Shown here: positions 10,750-22,727 of the stretch, piece by piece | Layout of the letters: each line of letters starts with the position of its first letter | Numbering within the stretch: position 1 is the first letter of the stretch | Assembly (NCBI GenBank): GCA_001599935.1 | Contig: BCIJ01000014.1 | Coordinates: 205,421-269,420 of the forward strand | Length of the DNA stretch: 64,000 nucleotides | Direction of reading: 5' to 3' | Source: Holtermannia corniformis | Lineage: Eukaryota > Basidiomycota > Tremellomycetes > Holtermanniales | The notes under the pieces: model-generated | Seen by the model: only the letters and a program-made list of their open reading frames with translations | Told to the model about the DNA's origin: nothing | Databases searched by the model: none | Program-made: the position numbers and the translations under genes

Positions 10750-12776
10750 TCACGCGAAATAGCGGAACGAAGGGTTCTTGGCGCCCTCCCTCAGAGCCTC
10801 GGTCGGGACATCCTTGGATTGCCAGTTGACGCCCTGAGCCCTGTTCCGGCGCCGGTTCTCGTTGCCCATCCAGATCCGGAGCGAGAGCGTTAAGATCAGT
10901 CCTGTGGCTTCGATGACGGCGGCGATGATCAGCGGCTTGATGTATTGCGGTGCCCAAGCCTGAGGATCGTCAGCTTGCCGACGGGTCATGGCGTAACGGA
11001 CATCACGGAAAATGTTGGCAGAGACCCAAGCGCCAGTGTTGGCGAGAAAAGTGTACGCGCTGATCTTGAACGCTCTGCCGTCTTCGGAAGACTCGTTGTT
11101 TTGATGCCACGAGTGGAAAAGGACCTGCGCTAGCGTCAGCCCGTGGCTCAAGACTTGTTCAGACGCTGGTACGCACGGGTGGAGTAAACGAGCCCATGGT
11201 GATGAGGAACGTGGCAAAGTAGCCTACACCAATGTTGCTGACGGGCACCGCCGTGAGCAGAATGCAGCCGATGATGACGAGCACAAAGGCCGACTGACGG
11301 GTCAGTCTCATCCAACCTGTGCAGGTCACTCACGCAAAGGTGGAACCCACGCTCACGGAAGCGATCACTGCTAAACGTCGTAGCGAGCAGCGTGAGGGTC
11401 CCGACAGTATACGGCGCGACAGTGAACAAGCTTCGCGCATAACCGTCAGCCATCTTGCGCCCGCGCCGCCCGCGACTCACTTTGTCTTTACGACGGAGAA
11501 ATGGAAGCGTCCGATGATCTGCGTCAAAAAGTTGCCCGCGGTCGAGCTCGCGACGCCATAGCAGAGCGCGATCGACGCAAACCAGTAAAACTTGGGGTCG
11601 CGCAGGGGTGCAAAGTAGCGCTTGGTCTCGTACTTTGCTTCGACTTCGGCAGATCCGTCCTTGAGCAGGCGGAGGCGTGCGACCTCTTTCTGGCGTTCAG
11701 TGAGGAACTTGCATTTTGACGGGAAGGCTGGAAGTGCCCAGGCTGCGTAGGCGGCTACAGCGACGGTGACGGCGCCTTCGATCAAGAAGAGGATCTGCGG
11801 CGTAAGCACAAGAGGGATCGCTGGGAACAACCTACCTGCCAGCCGTAGAGTTTGCTGTCTGCTTGGAACACTCCATACGCTGGTGCAAAGTCAGCCACGA
11901 TCGACACCTGCGAGCGTTCGTGCGCACCGAGAAGTCCGGAAAAGGCACCCTGTATGCTGCGTGAGCGACGGCGAAACATCATCGTCATTGACTTACACTC
12001 AAAGCGTTCATACAGTAGAACGAGGCAATGCGGCGCCCAAGCTCGCCACGAGTACTGGGTAGTGTCAGCTCCGTTCCGGAAACTGTGACAACACTGACTA
12101 GAAGCAGGTCAGGTAGTAGATCAACGAAGCGGCGAACCCAGATTCAGCCGCACCGAGGACTACGGCGAGATCAACATGTGACTCGGATGATACTGGCATG
12201 CTACTGACTGAGGCGGATGACTACAACGCCAGCAAAGTTCTTGGCCGCCGCGTTGATCATGGCCATTGCGCCCCAGAGAAGCATGTACGCAGGGAGCGTT
12301 TTGGTCGGACCGATCCGACGGCTGAGGTAAACGGCTGATGCGACGTCAACTTCTATTGCGCCTGCTGCTTCGTATCGACTAACTTGGGATGACCATGACG
12401 GTGAACGGGATGTTGAAGACGCTGATCAGGATACCATAACCTTCGTCTGGGAAGCCGAGATCCTTGGTCATGCCGTCGCTCTTGGCTGCACTGAGGTTCT
12501 GCCTGTCGAGCGAGTTGAACAAGTACATGATGCAGGCAAGTGGGAGGATCTGCGACAAGTCGATCAGCGTCGCAGACGCACGCATACGTCGTTTGTACAC
12601 ACCCGCCAGTCGTAAGCGCGAGTGATGGACCGGGACTCTTGTTCAGTAAAGACATATTGGTTGATGTCGATCGCCTCGACTTCGTTTCGAGCCTTGCTAG
12701 GCAAGTCGTGTACGTCTGCACTGAGCGAGTTAGGGCGCGAGAGCGTCTTTTCCTCGACCGAGGGTGTGGTTGCCAT
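10750..12776 (-). CDS. MFS transporter, Dal5-type (anion:cation symporter family)
   Basis: Multi-exon gene starting MATTPSVEEKTLSRP (ATG 12776) and ending NPSFRYFA (stop 10750). The order of segments fits the fungal allantoate/vitamin permease branch of the MFS: cytosolic N-terminus; TM1 ILPLACIMYLFNSLDRQNLSAAK; FNIPFTVMVIPS; then SRRIGPTKTLPAYMLLWGAM in the TM2-TM4 region; ILFLIEGAVTVAVAAYAAW at mid-protein with the following FLTERQKEVARLRLLKD loop; YFAPLRDPKFYWFASIALCYG; SWHQNNESSEDGRAFKISAY; and a last helix near IIAAVIEATGLILTL with a basic tail. It is a plasma-membrane carrier for a small organic anion; the substrate cannot be told from sequence. About ten introns of 40-70 nt interrupt the gene, and I did not fix every boundary. 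The 3' end converges on the small membrane protein gene. Confidence 0.8.
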
Positions 12777-13486
12777 CTTGCCTGCTCACAGTCTACGCGC
12801 TGGCCAGTCTGCGCCCTTTTGACTCGCACCCGTCAGGACATGGCCGACCTGTTCCTGCAAATCGACTCGAATGGTACCATCGATCACCAGCGCTGAACAC
12901 GGGCATCTCCTGCACCAGCCAGCGGAGTGTCATCCGCACAACGAGTCGGCCCACTACGCCAGGTCCGACCCGACGGTATTCCTGGCGTTCCTGCCGCCAA
13001 TGTCAATCACGCTTGATGGCGACGTTGAACCCGATTAAGCGCAAGGTGCGAGTGCGGCCATGTCCGATCCGAGTCGAGGGACGCTGCGGCAGGAGACAGG
13101 CCCATCGGATTATTGACGGGTACCAGAGACACTGCTCAGTAGCTTGCGCCATCGCTGAGATTGGTCGGAATGTCAGGAATGGCAATGGCGATCAGGGACG
13201 TTGCATTCGCCACACGTACGAATCCGTGCCGGCAGTCATTGACAGTTCGGAGACGCCGTCGCTCGTCAGACTGGCTGCGAACATTCGCGGGTGTGCTACA
13301 GAGTCCACGCAGACAGCACTAAGACAGTCATCCACATTCATCTCTTGTAACGACAACTCGGTCATAAACTCATATCACGAGGGATGTTCAAAGCTTCAAT
13401 GGGCAAGCCCGCGCTCACTCGGCTTTGATGGCGAGCCTGTCATCGTTAGCCTATCCAGCTCACGCTGTACTCGATACGCGTCCTAC
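12777..13486. other. Intergenic region upstream of MFS gene
   Basis: About 700 bp hold the promoter of the minus-strand MFS gene and the 3' flank of the first tandem paralog. A long plus-strand open frame crosses this segment and continues antisense through the paralog exons; I take it as a GC-rich shadow. I see no third paralog copy. Confidence 0.4.
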
Positions 13487-13897
13487 TCACTGGCTAGCCT
13501 TGTCCTCGCCGATCGCCTCGACAAAGGCATTACGGATCACGGCGCTGTCTTCTTCGGTCCAAGCGTCGGGCTTGGTGACGACGAGCTTGGTATGGGCTTC
13601 GGTCACACCATTGATCGTGTGCTGGTGCGTGTTGATCCTGATCCCGACGGGAACGTCTGCTATGCGTCAGTGTTGTGCGAGCAAGAGCATGTACGACGTA
13701 CTGGATCGCTCCTTGAACGTCTTGAAAGCGGCACGCTCGAGTGCTGGCCACTGCTGGCTTGGGAGGATGCCAGGGAAGTTGAGCTCAATGACCTGTAGCT
13801 GTCAGATTGCGTGTGGAGATGGGACAGGATCACTCACATGAGGCTTGGCGTGTCCGACGGTGGCCGAAGCCGTCTTGTCGACAGTAGTGGTAGCCAT
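13487..13897 (-). CDS. Unknown small protein, tandem paralog 1
   Basis: Exons 13838-13897, 13702-13798 and 13487-13659 add exactly to 109 aa. The protein runs from MATTTVDKTASATV through IELNFPGILPSQQWPALERA, then VPVGIRINTHQHTINGVTEA, KLVVTKPDAWTEEDS and FVEAIGEDKASQ. No known domain is recognised. The alternating strand/helix pattern with one repeated scheme (IEL-P-LLP-WPA-E, PVGI-I-T-HT-NGVT) is shared with the neighbouring gene, so this is a real family. No signal peptide or membrane segment. An upstream in-frame ATG at 13960 would add a basic N-terminus (MRSAIRLPGAAIRLLTSKAP) that could be a mitochondrial presequence; I prefer 13897 because exon 1 then matches the paralog in length. Confidence 0.65.
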
Positions 13898-14096
13898 TGT
13901 GGGTGCTTTGCTTGTTAGTAGCCTGATTGCTGCTCCAGGTAGTCTGATTGCTGAACGCATGGCGAGGCTTTGAGATGGATCCTTATATCCCTTCGAGCAG
14001 GCTCCCTTGTGCGCCTCGGGACTGTTCGCGAACTCTCCATGGGGATCGGCGCTCGACCGCGCAGCCGCGGTCACCGCGGTAGACAGTAGTGTAGCA

Positions 14097-14549
14097 TCAT
14101 GTGCTCTCATACACGCCATCTCGCTTCAATCTCGGCGCAGTCCACCTTGCTGCCTGTTGCTCCCCGACGGCCTGGATGAAAGCCTGCTTGACGACTTGAC
14201 CGTCTGCGTCGGACCACTTGCCATGCTTGGTAACGGCGAGAGTGGTCGAGGCTCGAGTCACGCCGTTGAGGGTGTGCTCTTCGGTACTGATCTTGATGCC
14301 TACAGGGGTGTCTGGGACGTGAGGGTGTACAGCAGGATAGGACATCGACTGACGGCCATTCCTCTTGAACGCATAGAAGACGGTGTGCTCGATAGCGGGC
14401 CAAGTGTGCTCTGGCAGTAACTCTGGTATGCTGAGCTCGATGATCTATGCCAACCATCAGCATCTGATCCGTCGAACAGCATAGGGACTTGCATGCGGAT
14501 TCGATGCGTCCCTGCTACTGGCCACGGATCTGACAGAGGCCGTCGACAT
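14097..14549 (-). CDS. Unknown small protein, tandem paralog 2
   Basis: Exons 14493-14549, 14354-14444 and 14097-14311 add exactly to 120 aa (MSTASVRSVASSRDASNPH, then IIELSIPELLPEHTWPAIEH, TPVGIKISTEEHTLNGVTRA, TTLAVTKHGKWSDADGQ, FIQAVGEQQAARW). Intron positions and phases equal those of paralog 1. Intron 1 must begin GCAAGT instead of GT: exon 1 of both genes ends in Pro-His, and the GC donor is the only one keeping the frame. Compared with paralog 1 the C-terminus is extended by about 15 residues. Function unknown. It is divergently transcribed from SNX3, about 600 bp away. Confidence 0.65.
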
Positions 14550-15146
14550 CTCCCTGTCACTGCTAGCCCGCCTGAAGAGCTTCCATCCCATGCTGAGGCC
14601 TAGATTTTATGCACTTGACATTGTGCGAGCCGGCACCCCTATGCGTGTTCACGGCGAGGCAGCAGCAAACGGCCGAGCCCCTATCTGCACTGATGCGAGC
14701 CGATACTCTGCGCAGCTCGCTCATCTCTCTGTTCAGCACGACAAGGGGATGCATGGGATCCAGCGGGGTTGTGGGAGTCGCAGTGAATGGTACGAACAGA
14801 CGGTTGCTCGCGTGAGACAAAGGGCGGCTGGCCGCTCGCCACCATGCTCCTACTCGAGTTGACCATCATCCACCACGCAGCGAGATAACAAGGAGACCGA
14901 CAGCAAGGTAGCATCGAGAGGCCGGCCATGGCGTACAACAGTCCACAGAACGCTTCGCATGCTCGTGCGTGCACTGCCGCTGGTCGAGTTCACCGAGCTG
15001 ACAGCGACCAGATGCCGACGTCTATACACCAGGCCCGCTGAGTCCTCCCAGTGAGTCCCGTCCTTGTACGGGTATAGGGATCGGCTGCTGACTAGCGGCC
15101 TTCGCAGTCGAGGTCACGCACTCGCCGTTCGCTCGGACGTTCTCAG
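14550..15146. other. Divergent intergenic region
   Basis: About 600 bp between tandem paralog 2 (minus) and SNX3 (plus). No gene recognised; it should hold both promoters. Confidence 0.4.
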
Positions 15147-15358
15147 ATGCAGGCCGGATCAACCCCGGTCGACCACAGACTGTACGTCGGACCAGCAGCC
15201 CACACGACCGCCAGCTCACGCACGCACTCCCAGTTTGACGAAATGTACGCCGTACCCGAATCCTTTCTCGAGATCGAAGTCCGCAACCCCCAAACGCACG
15301 GTCAGTACGGGTCCGCGTCTGCTACCGGGCTGATGGACCGACAGGCGTCGGCCGGAAA

Positions 15359-15399
<41 letters not shown>

Positions 15400-15834
15400 C
15401 GCGTTCAAGCTCCGGCACTCTGTCGTCCGTCGTCGGTATTCCGACTTTGAGGCGTTTCGCGACGTGTTGGAGAGGGAGAGCACGCGCGTGAATATCCCGG
15501 CGTTGCCTGGCAAGGTCGGTCCTGGTCCAGAGCGCACGCACGGAAGGGGAGACTGATAGAGCTGGCTGGTCGATAGGTGTTCACGAACCGGTTTACAGAG
15601 GATGTGATTGATCAGCGAAAGGATGGCTTGCAGCGCTTTTTGGAGATTGTGGCCGGTCACCCGCTGCTCCAGGTGGGTTGTGGACTCGGGCCGGTTGGAG
15701 CTCGATCGCTGACCGTCGTAGACTGGCTCCAAAGTGCTCTGTGCTTTCCTCCAGGGTGCGTCACTAGCCGCCTGGTCCAACGATGGCGCTGATCCCAGAC
15801 AGACCCTGCATGGGACAAGTCTGCCTGGCTCTAG
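15147..15834 (+). CDS. Sorting nexin-3 (SNX3/Grd19)
   Basis: Five exons (15147-15300, 15345-15514, 15577-15672, 15722-15755, 15803-15834) give 161 aa, the usual SNX3 length. The whole protein is a PX domain that binds PtdIns3P on endosomes and supports retromer recycling. Visible hallmarks: [38 protein letters not shown], the PI3P-binding [24 protein letters not shown], and the C-terminal [11 protein letters not shown], which only appears after splicing a 47-nt intron. Start at 15147 ([14 protein letters not shown]); an internal Met just before YAVPESF would give a shorter N-terminus, but the upstream residues keep the same frame. Confidence 0.92.
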
Positions 15835-15999
15835 ATGTCTTCTCGTCTCTCTTGTACACTGGCCTGTCTTCCGGATGCACTACGATCTCATGCCGCGCTG
15901 CTCCGTGCTCCGAGGTCTTGCACGCGCTGGTGCTGAGCGAATGACAGCCAAAGCTGTTCCCGTCCAGCGCCACTCTATACATTCGGCCGTCAGACTCGA

Positions 16000-17144
16000 C
16001 TACTTTTTGTCCTCCTTCTTGTCCTCGTTGGGCGGTGGGATCTTGTACGACTCTGGTGCCGTCTCGACCCCGGCCCCAACCTGCTCCCAAGGCGAAGCGG
16101 CATCGCCAAAGTTGCTGCACGGTATGAGTTTGCGCCCCGTCGTCCGAGTAGTGATACGCACCGGAACGCCTGAGAGAGCTGCAGCGGCTCGTACACGACA
16201 CGCTTCTTTTCTTCATCGTAGCGGACCTCGGAGTATCCCTGTGCTCGGCGTGAGCAGCTTGTGACATGGGAGCCAGACGTACCGTCAAGGGAAAGTCTTT
16301 TCGGAGCGGGTGACCCTCGAAACCTATGGAGATGAGTAGAGCTCTGCTGCACGGGGTACGGCTAGCAACCGACCATAGTCTGTCAGGATCCGACGACTGC
16401 GCGCCGTGCCGTCAGCCCATCGCGCGCTAGGGAATGCGCAGCGCGACTCACAGATCCGGGTGACCCGAGAAGAAGACGCCGTACATGTCCCAGACTTCAC
16501 GCTCGTACCAGTCTGCGCCGCGGTAGAGGCCAACGGCCGAGGGCACGGGCGTGATCTCGTCGGCGTATGTCTTTACGCGGATGCGCGAGTTGTGGGCGAC
16601 CGAGAGGAGGTTGTAGACGACCTGTGGGGTGTCAGCCAGCGCGCGGGTGCAGTAGCCATGGCGCACTGACCTCGAATCGCTGGGATCGGGTCGGGTAGTC
16701 GACCCCGCTGAGGTCCATGACGGCCTTGTACTGGCACTGGGTGTGATCGCGGAGGAACGTGAGTACGGGTACGACGCCGCTTGGTGCCGTGTAGAGCGTG
16801 AGCTCGTCCTTGTAGACAGAGAACTGCTGGATGAATTTAGGGAGCGAAGTGAGGATGTATTGGCCGTATTCGTGCAGGGGTGCCGTCTGCTCGGTGATTG
16901 TCGAGGTCGTGGCTGGGTTGTGACCCACGGGCTCTGCGAACGGCGCTGTCGACGTGCGAGGCTGAGGAGCGACTGTAGGAGCATATGAGCAGTTGAACGG
17001 TTCTCGAGGTGTATAGGCGAGCTCACCCTCGCGAGCGGCTGTGCTCGATCGGAACGTCCTCACGGCTGTCGGTACGACCGAGCGCGCTCGCACGGCGGTG
17101 GAGCGAGTGGTGAGCAGTCCCAGTGAGCGTCTGGTAGCCATCAT
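16000..17144 (-). CDS. Complex I 30-kDa subunit (NDUFS3 / NuoC homolog)
   Basis: Nuclear-encoded mitochondrial NADH:ubiquinone oxidoreductase subunit of the Q module. The N-terminus is an Arg/Ser/Thr-rich presequence ([22 protein letters not shown]). The core follows: [53 protein letters not shown], then the highly conserved [43 protein letters not shown] and [19 protein letters not shown]. The C-terminus ends in a Lys-rich [14 protein letters not shown] tail. At least four short introns. Two tandem start ATGs (17144, 17141). The gene converges on SNX3 with ~165 bp between the stop codons. Confidence 0.92.
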
Positions 17145-17570
17145 AAGGTCGTTTGCTATCGTCGATGGTCGTCAACGCTGTCCACACCGACTGGCAGGGC
17201 GAGACGGCCTTTGCGGCGTTTTCATTGGCAGCGGTCTCGACGCCTCGACTGACATCTCGACCGTCTTCTCTGCGTCCATCCCACTCTCAGAGCATCAGGA
17301 AGCACGCTGAGAGCGGTACACAGCGTCACACGACGTGGACGACCGCCGACACGGACGGCACCGTCGATAAACCGGGTCAAACCACCGTTCGCCTTCGAGC
17401 GACCATCGACGCCTTCCCATCCGTCTACCGGTCCGCTCAGCGCTACAGACGGCCATCGGAGAGAGTAGAGAGCATCCAGAGTGCTCTACGGACTCATGTA
17501 CGCCGCCCTATCTCTCACCGCGCGCCCAGCTTCCACACTGACGCGTCCGTCTCAGGCCGAGCATCGCAAA
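17145..17570. promoter_or_regulatory. Divergent promoter region
   Basis: About 425 bp between the NDUFS3 start (minus) and the large Pro/Ala/Ser-rich protein start (plus). The open frame of the plus gene extends upstream of its likely ATG, but the sequence there is not protein-like. Confidence 0.35.
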
Positions 17571-20500
17571 ATGACCAACCCCGCCCCCCCGAATGAAACG
17601 AATACAGCAGATATACCAGCAGACGTCGCGCAGGCGCAGGCAGACCGAGAAGCGCACGACCGACCGTCGGCAGCAGTCTTGACCGATGCCGTCGAGGCTC
17701 CTGCCGGCGCCGAGCGTTCCGCCGGATCAGAGGACGAGGTCGACGATCAGGTCGGCGAAACGCCAGCAGCCGGATCCGACAGTCCTGCTCTGGTCCAAGT
17801 GGAGAGTGAGCACGCAACACTGCCAGGGGATAATCTCACGGATGGGCCCGGTCCGACAGAGGGTGGCGACACGTCTCTGCAATCAGACTCTCCATCGGAA
17901 TCAGAGCCATCAGCGATAGCTTCAACAGAGCCTCCTGCTGCGACCGAGCAGGACACAAAGCCAGCCCCGCCAGCCGACCCAACATCCCTTTCTACCACCA
18001 CTTCCGCCAAGGACACCCTTCCTTCCTCGTTCGTGCGCGTCCCTTCACCCGCCGGATCCGCAGCCTCGAGCACCACTCCCGCTACGGCTCAGGCTGCAGC
18101 CCCGAAAAAGTTTAGCTCTGTCAACGTCAACAAGAAATTCTTGAGCAAAGCCGCCAGTCCGGGACCGGGCGCGACAGGCGCGACGGCCAGCAGCTCGCCG
18201 GGCGGTGCGTCTCCTGCTACCGCCGCTGCAAAGCCTTTGGGTAGTTTGAGCAGCCTAGGAGGTTGGCAACGTCTGTTACGGTTGATAGCTTGTTGCTGAC
18301 ACGCCCAGGCCGCCCGATCGCCTCGCCTCTCCCTCAATCATCCTCTTCCTCCCGCCTCTTGACCGCAAAGCTTACATCGGTCCCAACCGTCGCTAAAACA
18401 TCTCCATCATTGGCTCCGCAGGCGCTCGGTCGCACAGCCAGCGACCAAGGCGTCCGCGCCGGTTCCCCAGGCTCACTCGTCCTCGGCAAGCGTCCTGGAT
18501 TAGTGTCAGCATCAATGCAGGGACAGCAACAGCCGCGACCACCACCTGCGCCGAAAAAGGTCTGGGGTGCAGTCCCACCGGCCTCAGCGGCTCCTGTTGG
18601 CCGGGCGGGCGTTGGGTCTTCGAGGGATTTCCCTACCACGCAAGAGGTCATTGAGGGTATGTCGACTGCAGACAAATGTACAGCGTGTTGACGCGAACCA
18701 GGCGAGCAAAAAGCAATCCAGCGGGCGCAAGCAGCTGCAGAGGCTCAAGCGGCGCACAATCAGGCAATCTTGGAGCAACTCGATGCCTTCCGCGGCGCCA
18801 ACCGCGATCCGAACGGGCATTACTGGGACGAGGTGGGTTGCCTCGGGTCAGGAAACGATCACTCTGACTGGATCAGGACGACGATGAAGGTTCCGAGATC
18901 ATCGACTTTGGTGATGGCCAAACGTATACTATCCACGCGACGGCCGAGCCCTCGGCACCCGAGCCAGAAGTTGACGACACCCCGGTTTCGAAAGCAGAGC
19001 GCTTTGCGGCTGATGACTTTGATCGAAGCTGGCCATCGCGCCCTCGACCGGTCGTACCGCAACCTTCGTCTTCGGAAGAAGCCTCGCGGGTCCTATTCAA
19101 CGCTCAATCGAACCGACTCGAGCCTTCTGCCCATGCGCGCGCTCCCGCTTCCCATCCTGCTCCTGTCCAGCCCCAGCGCATCATGTCACGACAGCCACCA
19201 CCTCATCAGCCGGCTGTGCGCAGGCCATCGGCCACGGCTTCGACCGGTGCTTTCGAGAGGCCATTGCCACCGCACCTTGCGGATCGAGGAGGATCCGCGG
19301 CAGCGCCTGAACCGGTACGAGCCGAGCGCGAGCGACCGCGCGACTTTGCGAGTGCCGCACGGCGACCGTCTTGGGGCACGTCGCTGCGCAATGACAGTGA
19401 ACGAGCACCACCGCTTCATCAGTCTAACCGTCCAACAGAGTCTGGGCGCGCCCCACTGCCAGCGCAATCCCAGGTGTTTGCGACCACTCACAAGTCACCG
19501 CCGCAAACTCACCGAGCACCGCTGGAGCCCACGCCTCGGCGGTCGTTTAGTCAGATCGTCCAACCTAGTGGGAGCAGACCCGAGCCAACGCCAGCGCCAG
19601 CGCCGGCGCCTGCAGCGGAACCGGTGCAAGCGCCCGAGCCAGCGGCTGATGTCCCATTGCCATTACCGGCCGTCAACTTGACCGAGCTGCAGAAAACGGA
19701 GATGCATACCGCGGCGGAACGGGCAAGACTCCGCCGATTGGCCGAAGAGGCTGAACGGGAGGCCAAAGCGGAGCGTGCAAGACAAAAGGCAAAGGAGCTG
19801 GAAGACCGGATTGCTGCTGCCGCCGCTGCAAAGGCTGCGCCACCTCCATTCGCTCCGGTAGTACCCAAAGCTGTGGCGGCCGCACCACCTGCGCCCAAGC
19901 CGCCGACAGCGATTTTGACGCGCAAGCCGTCTGTTCCGAGCCAGGCGCCAGTGGCGACACCCGCACCTACCACATCCGCCCAGACTGCCAGCACCCCAGC
20001 TGAGCCACGGCAACATTACCCCTCTGCGCTTCCGCCGGCGTCTGCCAACCTGCCAAAGCGACCCACGCCTCAGCCACGTCCCGCCCAGGCAGTCCTCGCC
20101 AGCGCCAACGTCGTCTTTGAGACTGGGCTCTGGCAAGCCGAGGCCAAGGCGGACACTGATGCCGATTCTGTCGAGGTGATCGACTTTGCCGATTTGTCAC
20201 GGCTAGCGCCGACGACTGCCACGCCGGTCCCAGTCGTGCTGCCAACGAGGTCAGCTCGGGATGACTGGCGTCGGGGTTCTGCACCTCTGGCTGAGGCTTC
20301 GACATCACGCGAGCCGCCACCTCATATCACTGCTGCTGCTCCTCCGCCGGCTCAGCTCGCTGCGGTCGCCAGGAGTCCGGTCGCCGTTGTAGCTGCCAGC
20401 ACACTGCCAATCGTCGAAGCCGAGCGCCTTATCGCGGTCGAACCTGCTCTACGACCTCGCAAGGAGTCCAACTTTGAGGACACGCTGGCTCGCCTCAAAG

Positions 20501-22529
20501 CTGTCATGCTGCAAGCAGAGACGGCTGCTTCGGCGCAGTCCAACAGGTCGACCTACAAGGCAGAGCAATCAAAGACTAGAGCCGAGCCGGCAAAGTCTCG
20601 CAAGCCTTCTGTGCCGTCGGATCCGGTCGAGCTCTTCGACGTCACGCAACTCCTGCTGCCACCGAGCCCTGCACCCGCATGGAAGACGTATACTGCGCGT
20701 GTACCAAAGTCGAGCATCGTACGGCCACCCGTCGCAGGCTGGCGACTCAAGGCGTTTGACCTGCCAGTGAAACCGCCGACAAAGCATTGGGCATTGTCTT
20801 GGAACCCAGCTTGCGAGATACTGAACGTCTCGACGCTGATGCGTGACGAGATGCTGCTCCCTCGGCGGTTCGGTCGCCATGCCGCGAATCCGATTGCGCG
20901 CTTGCCGCCACTGCCTGGCACTCGGAGACAGCCGGCTTCGGGTACCAATATCCCAGCGGCCACGGACAAGTCGGTCGAGGCTCCGCAGTCGACTTCACCG
21001 ATCCAAGCTGCCTCGACAGCGACATCACCAGTCAAGTCGCAACCACCTCGGCCGATCCGAGAATTCAAGCCCCGTGCGTACGACGAGACGTCTTGGCGAC
21101 GCAAACCTGCGGACGACTCTCTCTCTCTGCCAGCGCCTGCACCAGCCAAGACTGACAGCGCTTCGCAACCGTCGATCAATGGCGATGGCTCGGATTACGC
21201 TGGCAAGCCAGGCGTGCGCTTCATGGTCTCGAGCGAGCTCGAGGGTGACAGCCTACTGGACGAAGTCAACAAGATGAGCTTGGAATCTGTCGACGAGGGT
21301 TCTCCCGACCTCAAGGCAAAGATAGGTGCTGAGGAGACGCCGACGCTGAGTGGCGAGGTGAGTTGTTGTCGCAAAGACGAATGTCACTGACGCCCCAGGT
21401 TCCAAAGACACCCCCGGCACCTCGCAGCGGCTCCTCGTCGCGCGGTCACGTCTCGTCCCCGACCGGTCCTGGTCCTACACCTTGGTCCAAGTCGTCAATC
21501 TCCTACCCCACATCCAACCAATCGCCAGCTCGCAACAGTCAGCACGACCATTTAAAGTCGGTCTGGTCACAGCCATCGCAAAGCTCGACACCGCAGGAAA
21601 ACTCTCTGCGCGGCGTGATCGACGACTTTCCCACTGGACTGCAATTCTCGGTCCGGGATCTTCCTCAAGAGACACCTGATGCGCAGACTGATGCGCAAAG
21701 TCCAATGTACCCTTCGATCCACGGCAGCGTCAGCAGCGACAATCTCGCCCAGATCAACAATGGCTTCGTGCCGCCTGCTGCCATGTACGGTTCTCCACTC
21801 ATCTCGAACCCTTCAATGTCTCCCCACGGCTTTGTTCCTCGCGTTTCACCCGCGCCAGCTCAATCATACGGCTATCTTGGCGGCGTAGGCGCCACTCAAT
21901 CATCTTCACATCCTTCATACAACTCTGGATTCGCCCGTCCCGCTCAAAACGCCCAGGGTAGCATGCACGGCAACATCATCTCCAACTCGTCGGGTCTCAA
22001 CCTCAACAATGCGCCCCATGGTGTGTGGACGACGCTTCCGGTTGGTAGCGCCGTGCCCTCACCAACGTGGAACCAAGTCTATGCGCCTAAGCCTGCGGGT
22101 CAGATGGCGCCGCAGAACGTTGCGGCCATGCACGCGTTTGGCTCGGTCAAGGACGACTCGCGGTCGATAGCCAACTACAGCCCTCAAGCGCCGCTGCAGT
22201 ACGGACCACAAGGCGGTTATCAGCAACGGCCAGGGCAAGATGCCGCCTTCGGCCGCAATCAGGCGGGTGCCTACGGCTATCCTGCGTACGCTGCAGGCTA
22301 CGGGGCCGAGCAGGTGCCCGGCGGACGCGTACCGGTAGGCGCTCCATCGCGAGCCGTGCCAGCGCCCAGCTACCCGCACGTCGGCAACGGCGAATACAGC
22401 GGTAACCGAGGGTACGAGGCTGTGCCGGGCTATAGGAGCCAAGGCGGCTATCCCGCTTACCAGGGGAGTGCAGGAGCACCTGCACGAGGTGGCGGCGGGG
22501 TCGGCAGCCAAGGACGCCGGCCGTGGTGA
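17571..22529 (+). CDS. 1593-aa Pro/Ala/Ser-rich protein, unknown
   Basis: Five exons (17571-18261, 18309-18656, 18702-18832, 18877-21357, 21399-22529) join exactly in phase to 1593 aa. Almost all of it is low complexity. The N-terminal ~230 residues are acidic and Ser/Thr/Pro-rich and end in a short conserved-looking block, KKFSSVNVNKKFLSKA. Next come SSRDFPTTQEVIEGEQKAIQ, a helix with AQAAHNQAILEQLDAFRG, and GHYWDEDDDEGSEIIDFGDG. A predicted coiled coil (residues ~690-740 region, AERARLRRLAEEAEREAKAE) follows, then Pro/Ala linkers. The C-terminal ~370 residues are Gly/Tyr/Gln/Pro-rich and prion-like (PQAPLQYGPQGGYQQR), ending GGGVGSQGRRPW. I recognise no catalytic domain. The composition suggests an RNA-granule or scaffold protein, which is inference only. 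Start ATG 17571 (MTNPAPPNE). Confidence 0.72.
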
Positions 22530-22727
22530 ACATGATTCTTGTCACTCAAAATCAGCGGAACCCGCTTTGTGTCTTGGTCCGTGGCTGTAATGCACATATG
22601 CCACATTCTTCATTCCAATGCTAGGTCGACGGGAACGAGACAAGCTTGACAAGTACACGATGGAACATGGTGGTACAGATGGCGAGCGACGGATGGAATG
22701 CAAGCGAGGAGATGAGTGGTGCAATCT

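Noticed and set aside
12764..13798. 344-aa plus-strand open frame
   Set aside because: It runs antisense through the exons of tandem paralog 1 and has no motif. GC-rich DNA leaves frames open opposite real exons; the minus-strand exons have a paralog and matching introns.
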